A stretch of DNA of 6,668 nucleotides, taken from the NCBI GenBank assembly GCA_023819365.1, contig JAMWBP010000033.1, positions 1-6,668 of the forward strand, given 5' to 3'. Each line of letters starts with the position of its first letter. Position 1 is the stretch's first letter. Shown here piece by piece: positions 1 through 6,668 of this stretch. Under the pieces are notes generated by a model, which was given only the letters and a program-made list of their open reading frames with translations, was not told the origin of the DNA and did no database searches. A program made the position numbers and the translations under genes. Source of the DNA: Candidatus Omnitrophota bacterium. Lineage in GTDB: Bacteria; Ratteibacteria; UBA8468; B48-G9; JAFGKM01.

Positions 1-676
<676 letters not shown>

Positions 677-696
677 CCTGGTTTGTATTCAGTAGC

Positions 697-743
697 CCCA
701 CACCCTACCCTCTCCCCTGAGGGGAGAGGAGAAAGGTGATGGG
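697..743. repeat. GC-rich imperfect palindrome (REP-like element) between argC and gmhB
   Basis: The core is a perfect 9-bp inverted repeat, CCTCTCCCC (709-717) and GGGGAGAGG (721-729), around a 3-nt TGA loop. After an internal loop (705-708 against 730-734), pairing resumes with CACC (701-704) and GGTG (735-738). It then extends with CCCA (697-700) and TGGG (740-743), leaving A739 bulged, for 17 pairs in all. It begins 6 nt after the argC stop on the coding strand and is much richer in G and C than its surroundings. No T-run follows it in the direction of transcription, so it does not look like a classical intrinsic terminator. It resembles dispersed intergenic palindromes with CCCTCTCC...GGAGAGGG cores found in many bacterial genomes; that resemblance is from memory and only one copy is visible here. 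Confidence 0.65.
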
Positions 744-749
744 AAAGTC

Positions 750-1769
750 TTAGAAAAACGGCAGGGTCTCTTTCAACCCTAACATTATATTCATATTCTG
801 GACTGCCTGTCCTGATGCACCCTTTATAAGATTATCAATAACTGATATGACAACAAGGGTCTTGTTATCCACAAGTTTAATACCTATATCACAGAAGTTT
901 GTATTTACGATATTTTTTACCTCTGGAGAAACGCCATATTTCATAACCCTTACAAACGGTTCATCCGCATATGTTCTTTCATATATCTCCTGTAACTTCT
1001 CCTCTGCCATTTCACTCTGAAGTGTCACATACAGGGTAGAAAGTATACCCTGATTGTAAGGAACAAGATGTGGAACAAATGTAATTAAGTACTTTCTGTT
1101 TCCTAATTTATTTATCACCTCCTCCATCTCTGGTTGATGTCTGTGTTCTCCTATCTTATATGCCTTTATATTCTCATTACACTCAACAAAGAGCGTTCCA
1201 AGAGAAGGAGCCCTACCAGCACCTGTAACACCACTTTTGGAATCAACAAAAATTCTGTCTTCTATCAGATGGTTCTTAACGAGAGGCAAGAGGGCTAAAA
1301 TCACCGATGTGGGATAGCATCCTGGATTGGCAATAAAATCAGTATTTTTTATCTTATCTCTGTTTATTTCAGGGAGTCCATAAATAAAACTACTATTTAA
1401 TTGCGGGGATGTGTGTTTTGTATAAAATCTCTCATATATCTTAAGGTCATCAAATCTGAAATCAGCACTGAGGTCTATAATCTTCTTCTTCATCTCTACA
1501 AGCGGTGGGACAAAGTGAATTGAGACAGAATGAGGAAGTGCAAGGAATACAACATCGCAGTTTTTTTCTATCTCTTTCCAGTCAGGAGTATTTTTACATC
1601 TTAAACTTATAAGGCCTTTCAGTTTAGGAACTATCTCTGTTATTTCAGGTGTGCCTTCTTCAGGAGCAACAAAACCAGAAGTTATCTCTACTTCTGGATG
1701 TGATACAAGAAGTTCCACAAGTTTCTGCCCTGCATATCCTGAAATTCCAAATATCCCTGCCTTTATCAT
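750..1769 (-). CDS. argC: N-acetyl-gamma-glutamyl-phosphate reductase
   Basis: This is a complete 339-residue ArgC, within the family's usual length. It catalyses the third step of arginine synthesis: NADPH-dependent reduction of N-acetylglutamyl-5-phosphate to the semialdehyde, in the cytoplasm. The Rossmann NADP-binding loop GISGYAGQ is at residues 8-15. The catalytic cysteine is Cys151 within NPGCYPT (148-154). Other family landmarks are SKSGVTGAGR (177-186), GEHRHQPE (207-214) with the probable catalytic His211, FVPHLVP (231-237) and the C-terminal NLIKGASGQAVQNMN (313-327). The ATG lies 3 nt after the rpsI stop, so the two are almost certainly cotranscribed and translationally coupled; the only upstream purine run is AAAGAGATAAGAA, a weak SD. 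No other arg gene is in the window. Nothing indicates damage. Confidence 0.97.
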   Translation of the reverse strand: MIKAGIFGISGYAGQKLVELLVSHPEVEITSGFVAPEEGTPEITEIVPKLKGLISLRCKNTPDWKEIEKNCDVVFLALPHSVSIHFVPPLVEMKKKIIDLSADFRFDDLKIYERFYTKHTSPQLNSSFIYGLPEINRDKIKNTDFIANPGCYPTSVILALLPLVKNHLIEDRIFVDSKSGVTGAGRAPSLGTLFVECNENIKAYKIGEHRHQPEMEEVINKLGNRKYLITFVPHLVPYNQGILSTLYVTLQSEMAEEKLQEIYERTYADEPFVRVMKYGVSPEVKNIVNTNFCDIGIKLVDNKTLVVISVIDNLIKGASGQAVQNMNIMLGLKETLPFF

Positions 1770-1772
1770 TTC

Positions 1773-2171
1773 TTATCTCTTTGTCCACTGGAACTTCTTT
1801 CTTGCCCCCTTCTGTCCGTACTTCTTCCTTTCTTTCATCCTTGGGTCCCTCGTAAGTAGTCCATATTCTCTCAATTTAGAAACTAAAGAAGGGTCATATT
1901 TAGCAATTGCCCTTGCAATCCCTAATTTTACAGCATCTACATGTCCTGATATTCCACCACCTGAAACTTTTGCATATACATCAAAATGTCCTGCTGTCTC
2001 TGTAACAGCAAGTGGTGTTATAACTTCATCTACCTGATAGGGAAGAGGGAAGTATTCTTTAATTTCTCTACCATTTATAAAAACCTGTCCTTTTCCTTCT
2101 TTAATTTTTACAACAGCAGTGGCTGTCTTTCTTCTCCCTATTCCAATAATCATACCTGCCCGGTCCATCAT
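1773..2171 (-). CDS. rpsI: 30S ribosomal protein S9 (uS9)
   Basis: This is a complete 132-residue small-subunit protein of normal length. It carries the N-terminal GIGRRKTA (10-17), the central GGGISGHVDAVKLGIARAI (71-89), LLTRDPRMKERKKYG (105-119), and the conserved basic tail ending in Lys-Arg. In the ribosome that tail reaches the P-site tRNA anticodon stem-loop. His77 replaces the glutamine usual in the GGGxxGQ signature, a mild deviation. The start at 2171 is chosen because GGGAGGGA lies 5 nt upstream. Met2 or Met7 are alternatives; Met7 would give a start nearer that of many S9 proteins. The usual partner rplM is not upstream; xylB is. argC follows after 3 nt. A strong promoter lies about 40-65 nt upstream of the start. 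Confidence 0.97.
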   Translation of the reverse strand: MMDRAGMIIGIGRRKTATAVVKIKEGKGQVFINGREIKEYFPLPYQVDEVITPLAVTETAGHFDVYAKVSGGGISGHVDAVKLGIARAIAKYDPSLVSKLREYGLLTRDPRMKERKKYGQKGARKKFQWTKR

Positions 2172-2176
2172 AATAT

Positions 2177-2184
2177 TCCCTCCC
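2177..2184 (-). promoter_or_regulatory. Ribosome binding site of rpsI
   Basis: The minus strand reads GGGAGGGA, an extended Shine-Dalgarno, 5 nt before the ATG at 2171-2169. It favours the first of the two tandem ATG codons and marks rpsI as highly translated, as expected for a ribosomal protein. Confidence 0.8.
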
Positions 2185-2203
2185 TATTGTTATTTATAAT
2201 AGG
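2183..2203 (-). other. Small 5'-UTR hairpin before rpsI
   Basis: On the minus strand CCTATT (2203-2198) can pair with AATAGG (2188-2183) around a 9-nt AT-rich loop. The 3' arm takes in the first two G of the rpsI SD. The stem has six pairs, four of them A-T, so it is weak. A transcript starting at the predicted site of the promoter at 2208-2236 may even begin inside the 5' arm. A modulating role in rpsI translation is conceivable but unproven. Confidence 0.3.
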
Positions 2204-2207
2204 TTAG

Positions 2208-2236
2208 ATTTTATGAGATTTCAGAAAGATTGTCAA
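2208..2236 (-). promoter_or_regulatory. Sigma-70 type promoter for rpsI-argC, overlapping the xylB 3' end
   Basis: On the minus strand a perfect -35 box TTGACA (2236-2231) is followed by exactly 17 nt and the -10 box TAAAAT (2213-2208), one mismatch from TATAAT. The xylB stop TAA forms the first three bases of the -10. Transcription would start near 2201, leaving about 30 nt of leader with the rpsI SD. The position, spacing and biology (a ribosomal protein gene needing its own strong expression downstream of a sugar kinase) agree. Expression from it is inferred, not seen. Confidence 0.7.
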
Positions 2237-3719
2237 ATAGCCCTTCAAGATTTCTATATAGTGCCCCATAAAGGTTGTAAAACCTTTCATATATCTCAAC
2301 ATTTAGTTTATCTGGCTGAAAGATTTTTTCTTCTTCCTTTACAAGTTTCTTACAGGCATCTTTTACATCACTGTACATACCAACTCCTACTCCTGCAATG
2401 ATTGCTGCACCAAAAGAAGGTCCTTCTTCCACCTTTAATCTCACAGTAGGCCCGTCAAATATATCTGCCATCATTCTGCACCATAGTTCACTTTTCGCTC
2501 CTCCACCTGTAAGACGGAACCTTTTACCTTGAGACGCACCAATCTCTTTCATAATCCTGATACTGTCTTTTAAACCAAAAGAGACCCCTTCCATTACAGC
2601 CCTTATAAAATGTTCTACCCTGTGTTTAAGTGATATACCGAAAAAGACACCTCTTGCATCAGGGTCAGGATATGGACATCTTTCTCCTGTAAGATATGGT
2701 AAGAATAAAAGTCCTTCACTACCAGCAGAGACATTTTCTGCCATATCTGTCATCACTTTATAGGATGCCTTTTTATCACCAAAAAATGTATCTCTGAGCC
2801 ACCTGAAAGAACCACCTGCTGAGAGCATAACACCCATTATATGCCACTTACCTGGAACTGCATGACAGAAAGTATGCAATCTCCCACAAGGGTCAACAAA
2901 GAGATCTTCAAGATGTGCAAATACAACGCCACTTGTACCTAAAGAAATAGATACAAGACCTTCTTCAACAATCCCGCCACCTATCCCTCCAGATGCCTGG
3001 TCGCCAGCACCTGCTACAACAGGTGTTCCTTTTGTAAGTCCTGTTAAACTTGCTACATCTTCTGTTATATAGCCAGTTATCTCAGGGGATTCAAAACAAT
3101 CGGGCAGGAAAGAAGGAGGTATCTCAAGTGTCTCAAGTATCTCTTCTGACCATCTCCTCTTCCTGACATCAAATAGAGAAGTCCCTGAAGCATCTGCTAC
3201 ATCTGTTGCAAAAACACCTGTAAGGCAGAACCTTATGTAGTCCTTGGGAAGTAAAATTTTTGAGATATTTTTATAAACATCTGGATAATTTCTTCTTAGC
3301 CATATAATTTTAGGTGCCTGAAAACCGGTTAAAACAGGATTACAGGTAATTTCAAAAATTCTTTCTTTTCCAACTCTCTCTGTTATCTCTTCACATTCCT
3401 TTGCTGTTCTCTGGTCACACCACAATATCGCTGGATGTATAACATCACCTTTACTATTAAGAAATACACTACCATGCATCTGTCCTGTAAGGCCTATGCC
3501 TTTTATATCTCTCCCTTTAATCCCTGTTTCCTCAAGAAGTCCCTTTATCCCTTTTATTGTTGCTTCCCACCAGTCAGAAGGATTCTGCTCTGCCCAGCCA
3601 GGTCTTGGAGTGAACAATTTATACTCTTCAGTTTTGGTTCCTTTAACATTACCTTCCTCATCCATAAGGAGTATCTTTACACCTGTGGTTCCAAGGTCAA
3701 TTCCTGCAAGGTATTCCAT
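2211..3719 (-). CDS. xylB: Xylulokinase (FGGY carbohydrate kinase)
   Basis: This is a complete 502-residue FGGY kinase, of typical xylulokinase length. It phosphorylates D-xylulose to xylulose 5-phosphate with ATP, feeding the pentose phosphate pathway, in the cytoplasm. The N-terminal phosphate loop is GIDLGTTGVK (6-15). The sugar-binding signature GLTGQMHG (76-83) with Met81-His82 and LWCDQRT (99-105) is characteristic of xylulokinases rather than glycerol or gluconate kinases. The catalytic base should be Asp240 in GAGDQASGG (237-245). Further landmarks are SLGTSGVVF (259-267), LPYLTGERCPYPDPDARG (340-357) and the C-terminal ATP-site loop TGGGAKS (404-410). The ATG lies 2 nt after the stop of the DUF6807 gene. 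The nearest SD-like GGAGG (3740-3736) is 16 nt from the ATG, too far to be optimal, so initiation probably depends on ribosomes arriving from that gene. No xylose isomerase or transporter is in the window, so a different ketose substrate remains possible. Confidence 0.93.
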   Translation of the reverse strand: MEYLAGIDLGTTGVKILLMDEEGNVKGTKTEEYKLFTPRPGWAEQNPSDWWEATIKGIKGLLEETGIKGRDIKGIGLTGQMHGSVFLNSKGDVIHPAILWCDQRTAKECEEITERVGKERIFEITCNPVLTGFQAPKIIWLRRNYPDVYKNISKILLPKDYIRFCLTGVFATDVADASGTSLFDVRKRRWSEEILETLEIPPSFLPDCFESPEITGYITEDVASLTGLTKGTPVVAGAGDQASGGIGGGIVEEGLVSISLGTSGVVFAHLEDLFVDPCGRLHTFCHAVPGKWHIMGVMLSAGGSFRWLRDTFFGDKKASYKVMTDMAENVSAGSEGLLFLPYLTGERCPYPDPDARGVFFGISLKHRVEHFIRAVMEGVSFGLKDSIRIMKEIGASQGKRFRLTGGGAKSELWCRMMADIFDGPTVRLKVEEGPSFGAAIIAGVGVGMYSDVKDACKKLVKEEEKIFQPDKLNVEIYERFYNLYGALYRNLEGLFDNLSEIS

Positions 3720-3721
3720 TT

Positions 3722-4849
3722 TTACTTTATCGTTGCCTCCGGTAGATATATAAAGTTCAGGTATCTTTCTGAGACATTTGCCTCTTCTGTATATCCAGAA
3801 TGAATATAGATACGGTGATAGAGTTTCATTTCCTCTCCATATGGCAGTATATATGTCCCGGAGATTTTTTTATCACCTGTAAAGTCAGATAGACCAAAAA
3901 AGTTTGCAGTGTAAAGTCCGTAGTTTCTTATGTGCCACCAGGTGGGATATCTTAGATTAGATGGATAATCAAAAACAGAAATACCACATTTTATTCCCTC
4001 AATCTCACCGCAGTAATCACACCACTCTGCTCTCTTGCCCCAGCACTCTGCTTTTCCCTTTGCTCCATAGGAATTTACCATAAAACCACCAGACCTCTCT
4101 TCCATTACAGGATTAACCCTTATACTTAAAAGTCCTGACTCTTTTGTATCTTTGAATACCGCCTCTCTTTCACTTGCACGAAGGAAAAGATAGTGGTCTA
4201 TAATCTGCATCCCAACTGGAAGATTATAAATAACAATAACTCTCTCCTCTTCAAGAATTTTCTCCCCCTTATTACTCACCCAGTTGCTTATTGCATGTAT
4301 CTTTCCAAAGACAGGGCCTTATGTTATCTCAACAAACCTTTGATGGACTGTTCTACCATGGCCAGGTAGTTCTGACCAGTTATCCGTTCCGTTAATATCT
4401 CCATGTGCAACCCATATACCACGGTGATGTGGATGGTCAATATTTTCGGGATTCCCTTCTTTCGCAGGTGTCCGTAATACAATCTTTCCAGAAGGTCCTA
4501 CAACAGGAAAAAGATATGGTCTTACCACTTTCTCAGAGTAGTTATAGGATGTAAATAACTGCTCCTGTATAAATACATCTACCCTGCCTTCATTTTTATT
4601 GTTGGTTAATTTAACAAAAGAAGGGGAACTGTCTATCTTCTTTATTGAAAATTTAATCTCATCTTCTGATTTTATGGAAGGTGGTATAAAAACTAAATAT
4701 ACTTTACCATCCTTCTTATCTGTCTGTCCGTATATCTCTCCTTTCTCTCCGGACAGAATAAATACACCTTCTCCTTTATTCCACTCCAAGGATACAGGTG
4801 AACCAGAAAAATCCCTCTTTGCTTTATTTACCCGAACTATCTCTTCCAT
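3722..4849 (-). pseudogene. DUF6807 (PmoA-like) family protein, interrupted by one in-frame TAA
   Basis: One reading frame of 375 codons is cut only by TAA at codon 177. Before it come YNYSEKVVRPYLFPVVGPSG (102-121) and DHPHHRGIWVAHGDING (138-154). After it the same frame continues directly as GPVFGKI (178-184), then DTKESGLLSIRV (234-245), WGKRAEWCDYCG (270-281), NLRYPTWWHIRNYGL (298-312) and YHRIYIHSG (344-352). These match, in order, the DUF6807 family, formerly labelled 'methane oxygenase PmoA' although it is not a membrane monooxygenase. Its function is unknown; members often sit with sugar or polyol catabolism genes. No signal peptide is visible, so a cytoplasmic protein is likely. The start has a strong SD and overlaps the lon end by 26 nt. 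A GTG at 4279 could open a 185-residue downstream piece, but conserved residues precede it and it lacks a clear SD, so two separate genes are unlikely. With no other stop or frameshift, the lesion is recent or a sequencing error. Confidence 0.82.
4319..4321 (-). other. Premature in-frame TAA (codon 177) in the DUF6807 gene
   Basis: The codons around it read ATA ACA TAA GGC CCT GTC, i.e. Ile-Thr-stop-Gly-Pro-Val. A single base change from CAA, GAA, AAA, TCA, TTA, TAT or TAC would create it. TAA cannot be generally reassigned here, because lon, xylB, rpsI and argC all end at TAA at their expected C-termini. Confidence 0.85.
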
Positions 4850-6668
4850 TCTTCTCCTCCCTTGTCTTCCATCCTATAATGGATTTTTCAATTACCTCTC
4901 TTATGTTTTTTACCATTACTATCTCAAGGTCTTCCTTCACCTTTGCTGGTATCTCTTTCAGGTCCTTTTCATTCTCCTGCGGGATTATAACCTTTTTTAT
5001 ACCTGAGCGATGGGCAGCAAGAATCTTTGATTTCAACCCACCTATTTTTAACACCTTACCCTGAAGTGTTATCTCCCCTGTCATAGCAATCTCTGCATCA
5101 ACCGGTTTACCTGTAAGGCAGGATATAAGTGCTGTCGCTATCGTTATACCAGCAGAAGGGCCATCTTTCGGTATTGCACCCTCAGGAACATGAATATGTA
5201 TGTCTATATCCTTATAAAAGTCAGGGTCTAACCCAAAATCATTAATATGCGCCCGGACATAACTTAATGCTGCCTGAGCGGACTCTTTCATGACATCGCC
5301 CAATTGCCCTGTCAGTATGAGATTTCCCTTGCCTTTCATTATAAGCACCTCTGTAAAAAGTATTTCTCCACCATACTCAGTCCATGCCATACCTGTGGCA
5401 ACCCCAACCTTGTGTTCTTTCTCTCCGGAAGGAGTTGAAAACTTCTCAGGACCAAGATAACTTTCTAAACTCTTCGCAGTAATATGGTAGAACCCTTCCT
5501 TATTTGTCTCAACAATCTTCTTTGTCACCTTTCTACATATATTCGCAATCTCTCTTTCTAAATTTCTCACACCTGCTTCTCTTGTATAGTTTCTTATAAT
5601 TTTAAATAATGCTTCTTCTGAAAATTTTATATTCTTCTCTGTAAGTCCATGCTCTTTTAATTGTTTAGGTATAAGATGCCTCTGTGCAATCTCTTTCTTC
5701 TCCCATATTGTATAGCCCGGCAGAGAGATAATCTCCGTTCTATCAAGTAAAGGAGGTGGTATAGTATACTCAGTATTTGCAGTTGTTATAAACAATACCT
5801 GTGAAAGGTCAAACTCTACCTCAAGATAGTGGTCAGAAAATGAATGGTTCTGTTCAGGGTCAAGGACCTCAAGCAGAGCACTTGCAGGGTCTCCCCTGAA
5901 GTCCTTTCCCAATTTGTCAATCTCATCAAGCAAAAACACAGGGTTTTTCACGCCTGCCTTTCTTATTGACTGGATGATCCTGCCGGGTAGAGAGCCAATA
6001 TATGTCTTTCTGTGTCCTCTTATCTCTGCTTCATCTCTCATTCCTCCTAATGAGACCCTTACAAACTTCCTACCCATTGCCCTGGCAATGGATTTTCCAA
6101 GGGATGTTTTACCTACCCCAGGAGGCCCAACAAAACACAGTATTGGGGACTTCATCCCTTCCGACCTCTTTCTGACCGCAAGATACTCAAGTATTCTTTC
6201 TTTTACCTTTTCAAGTCCGTAATGGTCCTCATCCAACACTTTTGCTGCATGGGCAATATCAAGGTTATCCTCTGTCCTGGTATCCCAGGGAAGATTTATC
6301 AACCATTCAAGGTATGTCCTTATAACAGTGGCTTCAGGAGAGAGTGGCATTGTCTTTGAAAGTCGTGTTAGTTCCTCCATCGCCTTTTCCTCTGCGACCG
6401 GAGACATCTTTGCTTTTTTTATCTTTTCCCTTAACTGTGATATCTCATCGCTTTCTCCTTCTTTCCCAAGTTCCTTCTGGATCTCTTTTAATTGCTCACT
6501 TAAAAAATATTGCCGCTGGGTATCCTCTATCTTTTTTATTACCTGGCTCTGTATCTTCTTCTGGATTTCTAAAAGTCCTATCTCCTGGTTAAGTATATCT
6601 ATCAACAATCGCAACCGCTCACCTGTCTCAATCTTCTCTATGAGGGCACCTTTATCTTTAAGTTTAAG
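4824..6668 (-). CDS. lon: ATP-dependent Lon protease (LonA), C-terminal 614 residues; 5' end outside the window
   Basis: The frame is open to the right edge, so the N-terminal substrate-binding domain (roughly 170-200 residues by comparison with typical Lon) is missing. The TTG at 6614 is an internal leucine, not a start. Counting visible residues, the fragment begins with the coiled-coil end of the N domain, including [16 protein letters not shown]. The AAA+ module then shows Walker A GPPGVGKT (181-188), Walker B VFLLDEID (244-251) and the sensor-2 region GVRNLER (366-372). The protease domain has [12 protein letters not shown] (424-435), catalytic Ser505 in PKDGPSAG and catalytic Lys548 in GGLKSK, 43 residues apart as in E. 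coli Lon. The usual PIGG before the lysine is KIGG here. Lon is a cytoplasmic hexamer that degrades misfolded and regulatory proteins. Its stop overlaps the DUF6807 start by 26 nt. It appears intact and functional. Confidence 0.97.
   Translation of the reverse strand, partial: LKLKDKGALIEKIETGERLRLLIDILNQEIGLLEIQKKIQSQVIKKIEDTQRQYFLSEQLKEIQKELGKEGESDEISQLREKIKKAKMSPVAEEKAMEELTRLSKTMPLSPEATVIRTYLEWLINLPWDTRTEDNLDIAHAAKVLDEDHYGLEKVKERILEYLAVRKRSEGMKSPILCFVGPPGVGKTSLGKSIARAMGRKFVRVSLGGMRDEAEIRGHRKTYIGSLPGRIIQSIRKAGVKNPVFLLDEIDKLGKDFRGDPASALLEVLDPEQNHSFSDHYLEVEFDLSQVLFITTANTEYTIPPPLLDRTEIISLPGYTIWEKKEIAQRHLIPKQLKEHGLTEKNIKFSEEALFKIIRNYTREAGVRNLEREIANICRKVTKKIVETNKEGFYHITAKSLESYLGPEKFSTPSGEKEHKVGVATGMAWTEYGGEILFTEVLIMKGKGNLILTGQLGDVMKESAQAALSYVRAHINDFGLDPDFYKDIDIHIHVPEGAIPKDGPSAGITIATALISCLTGKPVDAEIAMTGEITLQGKVLKIGGLKSKILAAHRSGIKKVIIPQENEKDLKEIPAKVKEDLEIVMVKNIREVIEKSIIGWKTREEKNGRDSSGK
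4856..4860 (-). promoter_or_regulatory. Ribosome binding site of the DUF6807 gene
   Basis: The minus strand reads GGAGG within GGGAGGAGAAG, 6 nt upstream of the ATG at 4849-4847. It lies inside the lon coding region and fixes the DUF6807 start, showing the 26-nt overlap with lon is real. Confidence 0.75.

Noticed and set aside
697..743. Intrinsic terminator between argC and gmhB
   Set aside because: The stem is strong enough, but no T-run follows on the transcribed (minus) side; the next bases are mixed. On the plus strand there is no gene ending here to terminate.
1651..2207. Plus-strand open frames opposite argC and rpsI, and others opposite xylB, DUF6807 and lon
   Set aside because: They lie antisense to strongly conserved genes, have low-complexity Ser/Phe/Pro-rich translations typical of antisense frames, and show no family motifs.
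3722..4279. A separate 185-residue gene starting at GTG 4279
   Set aside because: It is in the same frame as the upstream half, the conserved GPVFGKI stretch lies before the GTG, and there is no convincing SD. It is the 3' half of the interrupted DUF6807 gene.
4319..4321. Selenocysteine, pyrrolysine or stop-codon reassignment at the internal stop
   Set aside because: The codon is TAA, which neither system uses, and TAA correctly ends at least four neighbouring genes.
5913..5930. TTGACA on the minus strand inside lon
   Set aside because: It encodes the Walker B Ile-Asp of LLDEIDKL, and no -10-like sequence follows at 16-18 nt.
4824..6614. Lon starting at the TTG codon at 6614
   Set aside because: The frame is open to the window edge and the 18 codons upstream read as normal Lon sequence (e.g. 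[16 protein letters not shown]), so the TTG is an internal leucine and the gene is partial.

Overview
This is a gene-dense, AT-rich bacterial chromosome segment. All seven genes lie on the minus strand, so the window reads from right to left in transcription order: lon (3' part) > DUF6807-family gene (interrupted) > xylB > rpsI > argC > gmhB > lpdA (5' end). The gaps are tiny (-26, 2, 39, 3, 73 and -14 nt), which suggests one or two long transcripts. There is no RNA gene, CRISPR array, transposase or phage gene. The only intergenic space above 40 nt is the 73 nt between argC and gmhB, and a GC-rich imperfect palindrome fills most of it.

Organism. A bacterial LonA, bacterial S9, ArgC and a GmhB-like heptose bisphosphate phosphatase point to a bacterium, probably with a Gram-negative type envelope. 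The DUF6807 gene beside a xylulokinase recalls sugar-degrading lineages such as the Planctomycetes-Verrucomicrobia group or candidate phyla like Omnitrophota. This placement is a weak inference; nothing in the window fixes the phylum.

Right part (3722-6668). The ATPase and serine protease domains of Lon run off the right edge. The next gene overlaps the lon 3' end by 26 nt behind a strong Shine-Dalgarno. It encodes a DUF6807 (formerly 'PmoA') protein that would be 375 codons long, but codon 177 is an in-frame TAA. Both halves carry family motifs in the same frame, so this is one gene with a single nonsense codon, not two genes. Middle (1773-3719). A complete xylulokinase starts 2 nt after the DUF6807 stop. 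A near-consensus sigma-70 type promoter (TTGACA, 17 nt, TAAAAT) lies across the xylB stop codon and probably drives rpsI. rpsI has no rplM next to it. Left part (1-1769). argC starts 3 nt after rpsI, then come the palindrome, gmhB, and the first 43 codons of dihydrolipoamide dehydrogenase, whose start overlaps gmhB by 14 nt.

Functionally this is mixed housekeeping: protein quality control, translation, arginine synthesis, heptose or sugar phosphate metabolism and a 2-oxoacid dehydrogenase component, joined to a small sugar-catabolic pair (DUF6807 plus xylulokinase). I found no convincing new multi-gene system. The points most worth checking are the in-frame stop in the DUF6807 gene with its possible polar effect on xylB, the promoter inside the end of xylB with an rplM-less rpsI-argC unit, and the palindromic element at 697-743.
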